Assembly: GCF_023922585.1 (NCBI RefSeq) | Contig: NZ_JAMFTN010000029.1 | Span: 1 to 64,000 of the forward strand | Source of the DNA: Aliidiomarina quisquiliarum | Lineage (GTDB): Bacteria; Pseudomonadota; Gammaproteobacteria; Enterobacterales; Alteromonadaceae | Length of the DNA stretch: 64,000 nt | Direction of reading: 5' to 3' | Part shown: piece after piece, positions 38,874 to 47,723 of the stretch | How positions within the stretch are numbered: position 1 is the stretch's first letter | Layout of the letters: the number at the start of each line of letters is the position of its first letter | Made by a program: the position numbers and the translations under genes | Notes under the pieces: generated by a model | Databases searched by the model: none | Told to the model about the DNA's origin: nothing | The model's input: only the letters and a program-made list of their open reading frames with translations

Positions 38874-39257
38874 CTAAGAGCTTGAGTTCCTTTCAGCTAT
38901 ATACGATAGAGTGTTGTTGTATTCATTAAGCAGTCTATTAAATTCGTTATTTTTATAACGCTTTTGTCTGATGGCCGTTTTAAGCCTTTGTATCTCATCT
39001 GTTGGTATGGTGCTTTTCACTATACCTTCTATATCCACACATATACGATCTATTGCATCTATAAAGTCTTGATCCCTTTTCTCTATTAATGCTGTTTCTA
39101 AAAGGATGGCTGATTCATAAAGCTTTATCCTGTTACGACTCTTATAGAGTGGAATATCTAACTTAAATGCACGCTTGGACTGTGAAAGTAAGATCAAATA
39201 CTGAATTACGAAGTCTAAGTCAGCAACGCTAATTTTAGTTGTAGCTGTTCTACTCAT
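38874..39257 (-). CDS. Small unknown cytoplasmic protein at island end
   Basis: 127 aa from the ATG at 39257 (MSRTATTKISVADLDFVI), chosen because AAAGGGG precedes it; a further open stretch upstream covers a palindrome and is unlikely to be coding. No signal peptide or membrane helix. It is helical and charged, with a basic middle (YKSRNRIKLYE) and KTAIRQKRYKNNEF near the end. I do not recognise the family. A 16-bp palindrome occurs 16 bp before its start and again inside it, so it may be an autoregulated DNA-binding protein, but this is only a suggestion. Divergent from the serine recombinase gene. Confidence 0.6.
   Translation of the reverse strand: MSRTATTKISVADLDFVIQYLILLSQSKRAFKLDIPLYKSRNRIKLYESAILLETALIEKRDQDFIDAIDRICVDIEGIVKSTIPTDEIQRLKTAIRQKRYKNNEFNRLLNEYNNTLSYIAERNSSS
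38944..38959. promoter_or_regulatory. Second copy of the operator-like palindrome, intragenic
   Basis: Exact copy of CGTTATTTTTATAACG, here encoding part of the RYKNNE segment near the C-terminus of the small gene. Being under coding constraint and still identical to the upstream copy argues against chance, though AT-rich palindromes occur randomly more often than others. Confidence 0.4.
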
Positions 39258-39272
39258 ACACGCCCCTTTAAG

Positions 39273-39288
39273 CGTTATTTTTATAACG
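39273..39288. promoter_or_regulatory. Operator-like palindrome upstream of the small island gene
   Basis: CGTTATTTTTATAACG is an inverted repeat with 6-bp arms and a T4 centre. The identical 16-mer is at 38944-38959, inside the small gene. Two identical palindromes 329 bp apart, one in the divergent promoter region, fit a looping repressor. It may control both the small gene and the serine recombinase. Confidence 0.5.
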
Positions 39289-39456
39289 ATAAAATTAGCG
39301 TATAAAATTTTATCACGCAAGGTTAAGTCAAATAATTTTTGATAAGAATACGTCCGTTTTATTTACGTTTGAAAATATTTCAAAAAACCATTAACTCAAG
39401 CTTGCTTTGCGTAAATTAATCACGATAATAAATCTATGACAACATAAGGTACGTTT

Positions 39457-40062
39457 ATGATAGTTGGCTACGCTAGAGTAAGCACACAAGACCAATCACT
39501 GGAGTTACAACTGGATGCTTTAGAAAAAGCGGGTTGCGAACAAATTTTCAGTGAAAAGTTTACAGGTAAGTTAAGAGAACGACCTGAGCTAATTACCTGT
39601 CTTAAAGTTTTAAGGAAAGGTGATGTTCTCGTTGTTTGGAAGCTTGATCGTCTTGCCAGATCACTAAAAGATCTTGTTGAGTTGATTAATGAGCTAGAGA
39701 TTAAGCATGTTGGTTTCCGCTCCATAACTGAATCAATAGACACAACAACAGCTGGCGGGAAACTGGTCTTTCATATTTTCGGAGCACTGGCAGAGTTTGA
39801 GCACAATCTGATCCGAGAAAGAACTATTGCTGGTCTGCAAGCGGCAAGAGCAAGAGGTCGCAAAGGTGGTCGTAAACCCGCTATGACTAAATCTGATATC
39901 AAGAAAGCCGCAGCAATGCTTAAGGACAGCACCATAACAAAAAAAGAGGTTGCGGCACATTTTGGCGTGAGTCGCCTTACACTGAACAAATCACTGAATA
40001 GAGAGGGCTTTGATGGCCTTCCTGATAGACAAGCAAGTCATAATACTGAGGATGATAAATGA
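39457..40062 (+). CDS. Serine recombinase (resolvase/invertase family)
   Basis: 201 aa. The catalytic N-terminal domain has YARVSTQDQSLELQ with the nucleophile S9, VVWKLDRLARS (Arg cluster), and FHIFGALAEFEHNLIRERT (start of the dimer helix E). The C-terminal HTH reads KKEVAAHFGVSRLTLNKSL. Length and order match Hin/Tn3-resolvase-type small serine recombinases. It overlaps hsdM by 4 bp (ATGA), so it is translated as the first gene of the restriction operon. I did not find a convincing set of res or inversion sites in the 136-bp upstream gap, which is AT-rich. Confidence 0.93.
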   Translation: MIVGYARVSTQDQSLELQLDALEKAGCEQIFSEKFTGKLRERPELITCLKVLRKGDVLVVWKLDRLARSLKDLVELINELEIKHVGFRSITESIDTTTAGGKLVFHIFGALAEFEHNLIRERTIAGLQAARARGRKGGRKPAMTKSDIKKAAAMLKDSTITKKEVAAHFGVSRLTLNKSLNREGFDGLPDRQASHNTEDDK

Positions 40063-41660
40063 CTAACGAAGAATTCAAAAAAACACTTTGGGATGCCGCT
40101 AATAGCCTAAGAGGTTCAGTTTCAGCAGCAGCCTATAAATACCCTGTACTGGGCTTGGTATTTTTAAAGTTCGTCTCAGATATGTTCGAGGCTCAAGCCG
40201 AAATCATAAAAAAACGGTTAGCAGATCCTGATTCTGATATTTATATCGATGATGAAGATATCCGCAATGAAAGCGCTGAAGATTTCATTAAAGACAGAAC
40301 TTTCTACGAAACAGACAACGTGTTTTGGGTTCCAAGTGAAGCGTTATTCTCAAACCTGCTAGAAAAAGCAACTGCTGCTGACATTGCACAAAAGCTTGAT
40401 AAAGCGATGTTACTTGTTGAGCAAGAAAACCAAAAACTTTCAGGTGTGCTTTACCGTGAATTTTCTCGCTTAGCACTGGAGCCTGGTAAGTTAGGCGAGC
40501 TGATGAATATTGTTGCTAAACTGAAGTTTAATCCAGAAGATCATGGTAGTCGGGATGTGTTTGGCGAGGTCTATGAATACTTCCTCGGCATGTTTGCTAT
40601 TAACGAAGGCCAGCGAGCTGGCGAGTTCTACACGCCAAAGTCGGTGGTCAACATGCTTGTGGAGACCCTAGCCCCTTTCAAAGGTACAATTTATGATCCA
40701 GCTTGTGGATCAGGCGGAATGTTTGTTCAATCCGTTAAGTTTAAAGATGCCCACCAGAAGCAGTTAGGCCGTAAAGGCGACTTAGCCATATACGGACAAG
40801 AATTGATGTCCGAGACTCGTAAGCTATGTCTGATGAACCTCGCTGTTCACGGCTTAGAAGGTGATTTAGGTGAATCGTATGGTTCAACTTTCACCAACGA
40901 CCAGCATAAATCGCTTCGAGCAGATTATATTTTGGCTAACCCACCTTTCAATATTTCAAATTGGGGCGGCGATAAACTGGCAGATGATCCTCGATGGGCT
41001 TTTGGTACTCCTCCTGCGGGTAATGCCAACTATGCATGGCTTCAACACATGTGGAGTCGTTTATCGTCAAGAGGCCGTGCGGGTATTGTTCTGGCAAACG
41101 GCTCAATGTCGTCCACCTCATCCAATGAAGGCAATATCCGTCGTGATATGGTCAAGAAAGATGCAGTAGAATGCATGATAGCCCTACCTGGACAGCTATT
41201 TTCTAACACGCAAATCCCTGCATGCTTATGGTTTTTATCTAAAGATAAAACCAAAGGTGTTAATGGCCAGTTTGACCGCAAAGGCCAAGTCTTATTTATA
41301 GATGCACGTAAAAAAGCAACAAGTCGCATTTCAAGAACGCAAATCGAATTTACCGACCAAGAGCTTTTCGAGATTGCTCAAATTTATCACCGTTGGCGTG
41401 GAACGGAATTTTCGGATGGTAAACCATACGAGGATATTCCTGGATTATGCTTCTCGGCTGATTTATCCGTCTTAGAAAATCATGGTTTTGTTTTAACGCC
41501 AGGACGCTATGTAGGCGCGGAAGCAGTTGAAGATGACGATGAAGCTTTTGCTGAAAAAATGACTTCACTAACTCAAAAACTTGCAGAGCAAATGGCCAAA
41601 GGCGCAGAGCTAGACCAGTTAATCCGCCAGAAGTTAGGAGGGTTGGGTTATGAGTTCTGA
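40059..41660 (+). CDS. hsdM: Type I restriction-modification system, methyltransferase subunit HsdM
   Basis: 533 aa. N6-adenine methyltransferase. N-terminal helical domain opens LWDAANSLRGSVSAAAYKYP, typical of HsdM. SAM-binding motif I is YDPACGSGGMFVQS; catalytic motif IV is LANPPFNISNW. GEFYTPKSVVNMLVE is the conserved segment before motif I. It works with HsdS as M2S and with HsdR as the full nuclease. Overlaps the serine recombinase (4 bp) and hsdS (11 bp). Confidence 0.97.
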   Translation: MTNEEFKKTLWDAANSLRGSVSAAAYKYPVLGLVFLKFVSDMFEAQAEIIKKRLADPDSDIYIDDEDIRNESAEDFIKDRTFYETDNVFWVPSEALFSNLLEKATAADIAQKLDKAMLLVEQENQKLSGVLYREFSRLALEPGKLGELMNIVAKLKFNPEDHGSRDVFGEVYEYFLGMFAINEGQRAGEFYTPKSVVNMLVETLAPFKGTIYDPACGSGGMFVQSVKFKDAHQKQLGRKGDLAIYGQELMSETRKLCLMNLAVHGLEGDLGESYGSTFTNDQHKSLRADYILANPPFNISNWGGDKLADDPRWAFGTPPAGNANYAWLQHMWSRLSSRGRAGIVLANGSMSSTSSNEGNIRRDMVKKDAVECMIALPGQLFSNTQIPACLWFLSKDKTKGVNGQFDRKGQVLFIDARKKATSRISRTQIEFTDQELFEIAQIYHRWRGTEFSDGKPYEDIPGLCFSADLSVLENHGFVLTPGRYVGAEAVEDDDEAFAEKMTSLTQKLAEQMAKGAELDQLIRQKLGGLGYEF

Positions 41661-43014
41661 GTGGATTGATACCACGCTCGGCGAGGTCTGTGCCGCTCAA
41701 AATGGTGCTATTCAAACGGGGCCTTTTGGTAGTCAGTTACACGCGTCTGATTATGTCGAAACAGGTATTCCTGTTGTTATGCCTTCAAATATTGGCCCTG
41801 ATGGTGGCATTTCTGAGGACGGAATCGCTCGAATTAAACAGCAGGATGCTGATAGACTTTCACAACATAAATTGCAGATTGGGGATGTTGTATTCAGCAG
41901 GCGGGGCGATGTAACAAGAAATGCATTGATTGAACCTCATCAAGTTGGCTGGCTATGTGGAACTGGATGCTTAAAAGTACGCCTTGGTAATGAAACTAAG
42001 GCTGATGCTAAGTTCATATCTTATTGTTTAAGATTGCCTGAAACAAAAGAATGGCTTATTCGGCATGCGGTTGGTGCAACAATGCCGAATTTAAATACAT
42101 CAATTTTGTCTGCAGTACCTATTCAGATTCCCCCTATTGCAGAGCAAAAGAAAATAACCGAACTGTTGAGAGCTCTGGATGATCGCATCAATCTACTCCG
42201 CGAAACCAACACCACCTTAGAAGCCATCGCGCAAACGCTGTTTAAATCCTGGTTTGTCGATTTTGACCCAGTGCATGCTAATGCTGGAAGCAAAGAGGCT
42301 ACCCTTCCACCAGAAATTCAAGCGTTATTTCCATCACGTTTCGTCGAGTCTGAGCAAGGTTTGATACCGGAGGGGTGGGAGTGGGTTTATTTAGATGAGC
42401 TGGTAAACGTAACTAAAGGTAAGTCGTACTCAAGTGAAGATTTAGTACATTCTAATGGAACTGCGTTAGTAACTTTAAAGTCTTTTGAACGAGGCGGTGG
42501 TTTTAGAATGGATGGCTTTAAACCTTATGTGGGTAAGTACAAGGAAGAGCAAATTGTTCTGCCCGGTGATTTGATCGTAGCTTACACAGATGTCACTCAA
42601 GCAGCTGAATTAATTGGCAAACCTGCAATTGTTGTGGGTGTTGAAGAGTATGATACCTTGGTTGCATCTTTGGACGTGGGCATTGTTAGGCCAAAAGATT
42701 CTCGTGTAAGTAAATCATTTTTGTATGGTTTGTTTTGTACAGACGATTTCCAAATCCATACTTATGCTCATACGTCTGGAAGCACTGTGTTGCATCTTGC
42801 TAAAAATGCAATTGGCTCCTATCAAGCATTATTGCCTTGTCAGGCAATAATTGACGAGTTTACGAAATCAGTTTGCGTTTTAGAGCAATTTAAACAGCTC
42901 AATATTGATAAGTTACGTTTGCTTACTAATCTGCGCGATACCTTACTTCCCCGCCTAATCTCCGGCCAGTTGCGTTTACCAGAAGTTGAAAATGAACTTG
43001 AGGATGTAATTTAA
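41650..43014 (+). CDS. hsdS: Type I system specificity subunit HsdS
   Basis: 454 aa. Two target-recognition domains (about 1-165 and 225-410) are separated by conserved helical spacers: ITELLRALDDRINLLRETNT and a matching C-terminal segment FKQLNIDKLRLLTNLRDTLLPRLISG. The first TRD begins WIDTTLGEVCAAQNG, the second EWVYLDELVNVTKGKSYS. Between the TRDs is LFKSWFVDFDPVHANA, typical of HsdS. Recognised sequence cannot be read from the protein. It appears intact, with no second hsdS or partial TRD nearby that would allow shuffling. Confidence 0.95.
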   Translation: MSSEWIDTTLGEVCAAQNGAIQTGPFGSQLHASDYVETGIPVVMPSNIGPDGGISEDGIARIKQQDADRLSQHKLQIGDVVFSRRGDVTRNALIEPHQVGWLCGTGCLKVRLGNETKADAKFISYCLRLPETKEWLIRHAVGATMPNLNTSILSAVPIQIPPIAEQKKITELLRALDDRINLLRETNTTLEAIAQTLFKSWFVDFDPVHANAGSKEATLPPEIQALFPSRFVESEQGLIPEGWEWVYLDELVNVTKGKSYSSEDLVHSNGTALVTLKSFERGGGFRMDGFKPYVGKYKEEQIVLPGDLIVAYTDVTQAAELIGKPAIVVGVEEYDTLVASLDVGIVRPKDSRVSKSFLYGLFCTDDFQIHTYAHTSGSTVLHLAKNAIGSYQALLPCQAIIDEFTKSVCVLEQFKQLNIDKLRLLTNLRDTLLPRLISGQLRLPEVENELEDVI

Positions 43015-43048
43015 CGATAGTGAGCTTTTGTAATTTGATAGTGTGATT

Positions 43049-43071
43049 ACCTAAAAAATGATTTTTTAGGT
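43049..43071 (+). terminator. Hairpin between hsdS and hsdR
   Basis: ACCTAAAAAA and TTTTTTAGGT form a 10-bp stem with a 3-nt loop, 35 bp after the hsdS stop. The stem itself is A/T-rich; a short T-run follows. It would separate modification from restriction transcription. Confidence 0.6.
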
Positions 43072-43080
43072 TTTCACCCT

Positions 43081-43155
43081 CTTGCAACTTGGAGTTTTGC
43101 ATTTTAAATGTGGTACATTAACGTTTGTATTTATTTTGCGCTCTTAAGTTGCAAG
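43081..43155. promoter_or_regulatory. Inverted repeat flanking the hsdR promoter region
   Basis: CTTGCAACTT (43081-43090) and AAGTTGCAAG (43146-43155) are perfect 10-bp inverted copies, 55 bp apart. They bracket the AT-rich segment that must hold the hsdR promoter; the right arm ends 23 bp before the hsdR ATG. This is a candidate operator pair for delayed restriction-gene expression. Confidence 0.45.
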
Positions 43156-43178
43156 TTATTTGAATAAAAGGGATTTAG

Positions 43179-46100
43179 ATGAACGAAAACCATTTAGAAT
43201 TGGCGTGTTTTGATTGGTTAAGCGAAGTTGGCTATGAAGTCATTACAGGTGATGAAGTCTCTCTCGGTGGCAAAAGTCAGGACAGAGAGCGTTTCTCACA
43301 GGTTGTATTATCAAGCCGTTTACGTTCAGCGTTGCAAAGATTAAATCCCTCATGCTCATCCTCAGAAATAGAAGATGCCTTTAATAAAATTGCTGGCTTC
43401 GCGTCTCAATCCGTTATTGACGGTAACAAAGCGCTTTATGAATGGTTAAGAAATGGCGTTGAGGTTGACCGTACTGACAAAGATGGCGTTCCTACAGTTA
43501 TCCGCTTACAAGTATTTTCTAAAGATGGCGATAACGATTTTGTTGCTGTTCGTCAATTAACTATTTTTGGTAAAAAACAACGCAGGCCAGATATCATCCT
43601 AATGGTTAATGGCCTGCCTTTAGTTGTCATTGAGCTTAAAAACCCAGCAGAGTTAAGTGCTGATATCGAATCAGCTTATAACCAGATTGAAAACTACAAA
43701 CACGACATTCCCCAGCTTTTCTTCTACAACCTTTTAAATGTTATCTCTGATGGCACTTTGGCTAGATACGGCTCTTTAAGCGCAGATTTTGGGCGCTATA
43801 CGCCTTGGCGTTTGTTAAACGGCGAAAAAGTTCGCTTAAAAGGCGAAATGGAATTACAAATTCTGGTTAGAGGTTTACTGAATCCAGAGACTTTAATGGA
43901 GTTCTTCTTCCAGTTCGTTGCGTATGGCGGTGAAAGCGGCAAGAACACGTTTAAAATCGTGGCACAGTGGCACCAGTATCATGGCGTTAAAAAGGCGGTT
44001 CAACGAGCTGTAGAAGCGCTTACAGAGCGTAAAGACGGCAAAGGTGGCGTGTTGTGGTTTACACAGGGCTCAGGCAAGTCCTTGCTCGCCCTTTTCTATG
44101 TAATGAATTTACGTGAGCGGCCAGAATTTAAAAACCCAACCATTGTTCTAGTTACTGACAGGAACGATTTAGACGGCCAGTTGTTCGAAACATTTAGCTT
44201 AAGTTCATGGTCGCTAAGAGGCAGTCCTGTTCAAGCGGGTAGCCGAGCTGAACTAAAAGAAATCCTAAGCACCACAGAAGCGGGTGGTATCGTTTTTACC
44301 ACCATCAATAAGTTTGCACCAGAGCAAGGTAAAAACACGCTAGAAACACTTTGTGACCGCTCTAATGTCATTGTCATAGCAGATGAAGCCCATCGTACTC
44401 AGTATGGCTTCCAAGCCACGCTAGATGAGAAAACGGGCGAGACTAAATACGGCCTTGCCAAATATATGCGTGATGCTCTACCTAAAGCGATTTATTTAGG
44501 TATGACAGGCACACCCATTAGCTCGGATGATAGAGATACAGAATCAGTGTTCGGCACCTATGTCGATATTTACGATATGATTGACGCTCAGGACGATGGC
44601 GCAGTTGTCCCTGTCAGTTATGAATCTCGGATCCTTGAATTATCGTTTAACGAAGCTGAAAAAGAGGCGTTACTTAAAGAGTTCTTAGAGAACACTGAAG
44701 GCGAAGATGAAACCCAGCAAGCCAAAACTTCAAGTCGTTTAACGCGAATGGAAGCCCTAGCAACGGCAGAGAATCGCTTAAAAACACTTGCAGAAGATTT
44801 GGTGCAACATTGGGAAATGCGAAAAGATTTAACGGGTGGAAAAGCCATGGTTGTTGCAATATCACGGCAAGCCTCAGTGAGTCTTTTTGATGAAATTATT
44901 GCTCTTCGACCCGACTGGAAAGGTGACGATATTAATTCTGGCCGCATTAAAGTCATCATGACTACTGCATCAGATGATCCAGCGTCATTTCAGCCTCATC
45001 GAACCGATAAGTTTGAACGCAAACAACTTGAAAAACGATTCAAAGATCCTGACGACGAACTTGAAATCGTTATCGTCCGCGATATGTGGTTAACGGGATT
45101 TGACGCCCCGCCAGTGAATACTTTGTATGTTGATAAGCCCATGCAAGGCCATGGTTTAATGCAGGCCATCGCCAGAACAAACCGAATATGGCGTGATAAG
45201 TCAGGTGGTTTAGTAGTCGATTATATTGGCATTGGCGAGGAGCTTAAAAAGGCGATTAAATCTTATACCCGTGATTCTAAATCGACTCGCTCCCCTGTCG
45301 ATATCTCAGGCGAATCACTGAAGATCCTGCTTGATACAGTTGACGTAATCCGTAAGAATTTTTTCCACAAATTTAACTACGACAACATTGATAATCCGAC
45401 TGTTGCATTATCACTTTTACAGCCAGCTATGGATCACATCATTGGCCTGACAACTGAAGTTGATGAGAAACAACGAAATAAAGGCGTCACTAACTACCTA
45501 GATACGGTAGCTAAGCTAAATCGTGCTCAATCGCTTGCTGGCACCCGTGAAGAGGCATTAGCACTCAGGGAGGAGATAGCCTTCTTCCAAGCGGTTAGGA
45601 TTGGTTTAATTAAGCTTACACGCTCAGGGGTCGCCAGTGGAAAATCAAAGTTAGAACGGGAAGCGGCACTTAAGCAACTTGTTGCCAAGGGGGTACTGGT
45701 TGAAGGTGTTAATGATCTCTATGCCACGCTCGGTTTAGAAAAACCAAACTTATCATTATTGGATGAAAAGTTTTTAGAGCAAATCAGACAAATGAAAACT
45801 AAAAACCTTGCAGCTGAGCTTTTAGCTCGTCTTGTTGGTGACAAGATAAAAGACAGGAGCACGAAAAATGCTATGCAAGGCAAAGTTTTTACCAAAAAAC
45901 TTGAAGAAGCCATCAATAAGTATCAAAACAGAGGGCTAACCACAGTCGAGGTGATGGAGCAATTAATAAAAATTGCGAAAGAGCTAAATGAAGCAAGTCC
46001 ACCTGACGGTATGAGCGAAGAAGAGTTTGCGTTCTACCAGGCACTTATTGAAAACGGCTCGGCTTTAGAACAGCTTGGTCATCCAGTCTTACGCTCATTA

Positions 46101-46301
46101 GCCATGGAGCTAACCGACAAGTTAAGAAAATCTGCAACAATAAATTGGCAAAACAGAACATCTGCGCGAGCTAAAATGATGGCCATGGTAAAGGTGTTGC
46201 TAAAAACACATCGTTATCCGCCTGATAAAGAAAGTGCAGCGATTGAGCGTATCATAGAGCAGGCCGAACTTTTAGCTGAGCAATGGGCGTTTGAGGTCTG
46301 A
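43179..46301 (+). CDS. hsdR: Type I system restriction subunit HsdR
   Basis: 1040 aa. N-terminal PD-(D/E)xK nuclease: GKKQRRPDIILMVNGLPLVVIELKN (residues about 127-151). SF2 translocase: TQGSGKSLLALFY (motif I), VIADEAHRTQYG (motif II) and LGMTGTP (motif III), then DMWLTGFDAPPVNTLYVDKPM and QAIARTNR. The helical C-terminal domain contacts MS. Normal length. It has its own upstream region instead of being coupled to hsdS, and it is followed after 3 bp by a kinase-like gene. Confidence 0.96.
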   Translation: MNENHLELACFDWLSEVGYEVITGDEVSLGGKSQDRERFSQVVLSSRLRSALQRLNPSCSSSEIEDAFNKIAGFASQSVIDGNKALYEWLRNGVEVDRTDKDGVPTVIRLQVFSKDGDNDFVAVRQLTIFGKKQRRPDIILMVNGLPLVVIELKNPAELSADIESAYNQIENYKHDIPQLFFYNLLNVISDGTLARYGSLSADFGRYTPWRLLNGEKVRLKGEMELQILVRGLLNPETLMEFFFQFVAYGGESGKNTFKIVAQWHQYHGVKKAVQRAVEALTERKDGKGGVLWFTQGSGKSLLALFYVMNLRERPEFKNPTIVLVTDRNDLDGQLFETFSLSSWSLRGSPVQAGSRAELKEILSTTEAGGIVFTTINKFAPEQGKNTLETLCDRSNVIVIADEAHRTQYGFQATLDEKTGETKYGLAKYMRDALPKAIYLGMTGTPISSDDRDTESVFGTYVDIYDMIDAQDDGAVVPVSYESRILELSFNEAEKEALLKEFLENTEGEDETQQAKTSSRLTRMEALATAENRLKTLAEDLVQHWEMRKDLTGGKAMVVAISRQASVSLFDEIIALRPDWKGDDINSGRIKVIMTTASDDPASFQPHRTDKFERKQLEKRFKDPDDELEIVIVRDMWLTGFDAPPVNTLYVDKPMQGHGLMQAIARTNRIWRDKSGGLVVDYIGIGEELKKAIKSYTRDSKSTRSPVDISGESLKILLDTVDVIRKNFFHKFNYDNIDNPTVALSLLQPAMDHIIGLTTEVDEKQRNKGVTNYLDTVAKLNRAQSLAGTREEALALREEIAFFQAVRIGLIKLTRSGVASGKSKLEREAALKQLVAKGVLVEGVNDLYATLGLEKPNLSLLDEKFLEQIRQMKTKNLAAELLARLVGDKIKDRSTKNAMQGKVFTKKLEEAINKYQNRGLTTVEVMEQLIKIAKELNEASPPDGMSEEEFAFYQALIENGSALEQLGHPVLRSLAMELTDKLRKSATINWQNRTSARAKMMAMVKVLLKTHRYPPDKESAAIERIIEQAELLAEQWAFEV

Positions 46302-46304
46302 TAA

Positions 46305-47081
46305 ATGACCATTCTCTTTTATCAGATCGCAGCTCAGCTTGAGCCAAATGTTAGAAGCACAACAGGCGCTCAAGAGGGGCATTTGGCTGTAGTTTTAAAG
46401 TCTGATCAGGAATTGAAGGCTCAGGTCTACTCAGAATTAGCTGCAAATAGGCTAGCAATGTTCCTTGGTATTCCAGTAGCGCTGGGCGTCCCTGCAAAGT
46501 CAACCGAAGATAACTCTGTTGTTCGCTTTGCTTCGCTAAGAGCTCATGAAGATGATCGTGATTTCTATGATTTTACTGATGACGATCCTAGAGCAGAGGA
46601 ACCTCCAGACAATGCTCCAGAAGGAATTCACATCGAGCAAGGCCATATCAATGAATTACTCAGCCTTAGTAAGATTTACCCCAAGGAGCTGTCTTACATT
46701 GCTGTTTTTGACTTCTGGATTGGTAACGCAGATAGGCCATTCAATTTTAAAGCGGAGCTCTCAAAAAGCGAAAGGGGCATTCTATTTGCTGTGGACCATG
46801 GTTCATCATTACTTGCCTGCTCTAGGGATATTGAAAAGTCATTAGATTTACTTTCTGATAGCAACTATCCAAAATTTCATCCATTTCAGAAGCTAGTTAA
46901 TCCTGTTTATGTCGGTCAGATGGTGGAGAGAATATGTAGTATGCCAGATTGGGCTATTGAATCTGCTACAGTTTTCAACGACATAATTGGTAACGTGACG
47001 CTCGCTGATCAATATGCAACATATAGCGCCTTAATTGAAAGAAAGAAGTTGCTTATTAATATAATCAAACCAGTGTTTTGA
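46305..47081 (+). CDS. HipA/PI-kinase-like protein next to hsdR
   Basis: 258 aa. Kinase-like features: AVVLK with K32 as ATP-binding Lys; an Ala/Glu-rich helix followed by FLGIPVALGVP, as in HipA and PI3/4-kinase-like bacterial proteins; catalytic loop FDFWIGNADRPFNF with D143 and N147; metal-binding AVDHGSS with D164. It is shorter than HipA (about 440 aa), and no HipB-like antitoxin gene is adjacent. It starts 3 bp after hsdR, so it is cotranscribed. Function unknown: possibilities are a stress kinase tied to restriction or an accessory defence protein. Confidence 0.7.
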   Translation: MTILFYQIAAQLEPNVRSTTGAQEGHLAVVLKSDQELKAQVYSELAANRLAMFLGIPVALGVPAKSTEDNSVVRFASLRAHEDDRDFYDFTDDDPRAEEPPDNAPEGIHIEQGHINELLSLSKIYPKELSYIAVFDFWIGNADRPFNFKAELSKSERGILFAVDHGSSLLACSRDIEKSLDLLSDSNYPKFHPFQKLVNPVYVGQMVERICSMPDWAIESATVFNDIIGNVTLADQYATYSALIERKKLLINIIKPVF

Positions 47082-47180
47082 AAATTAAACAAAACTTAAG
47101 TAATGCAAGCTAAGATAAAAATCTGCAGCTTCACATGTTTGAATCGTTAGCTAAACACTAATGCCTAAGAGGACTGGATT

Positions 47181-47723
47181 TTGAATATTTATCAAATGTA
47201 TGTAGAGCATTGGCGTAAACCAGGGTTTTGGGTTCAAAGGACAACCTGGGGTAACACCATAGCAAAAATTACATTTGTCGGTGAGCTAACAGGAAAACCA
47301 CCTTATTACGGAAATCCCAAAGTTATAGCTACTGTCTATGACATACACACTGGTGAAGTTAAAGATCAAGACTTTGTTATAGATACTGCAGGAACTTATA
47401 AAACATGGCGATGGGTACAGCCACCTAAATGGAGCGGAGAAAGTGATTTTGATCCCAAAAAAGGCCGCATTCTATTGAATATTCCATTTAGCGAAAATAA
47501 GAAAGCATCGTCAATGGGTGCTAGATGGTCTGAAGCACTTGGCGCTTGGTGGATACCAGAAGATGATGCGAGTTTACTAGAAAAAGCAAATAAACGAGGA
47601 TACCTTACACCGCCTGAAGCAAGGGTTCATTTCAATGTTGGATTTGAAAATAAAGAGATAGCGAAACAAGCTGGCGGCGTTTATCACACAGACACTAAAA
47701 CTTGGTCATTTAGTGAAACTGAC
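47181..47723 (+). pseudogene. DUF5710-like protein, 3' end removed by the IS
   Basis: TTG start at 47181 with GAGGA 9 nt upstream; an ATG at 47199 is an alternative. Native coding ends at residue 181 (FSETD), and the frame then runs 43 codons into the IS before stopping at 47853. Two tandem segments resemble DUF5710: ILLNIPFSENKKASSMGARW (then GAWWIPED) and VHFNVGFENKEIAKQAGG (then KTWSF). This domain occurs in plasmid and phage proteins, including antirestriction-type proteins. The N-terminal 95 residues are unknown. Its place after the restriction genes suggests an immunity-related role, which is inference. Confidence 0.6.

Noticed and set aside
39321-39456. Possible res or inversion sites upstream of the serine recombinase
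   Set aside because: The gap is AT-rich with several small palindromes, but I could not find three subsites or hix-like repeats of the expected form.
41650-43014. Phase-variable hsdS
   Set aside because: Only one intact hsdS, no partial TRD copies or inverted repeats nearby, and no homopolymer tract in it.
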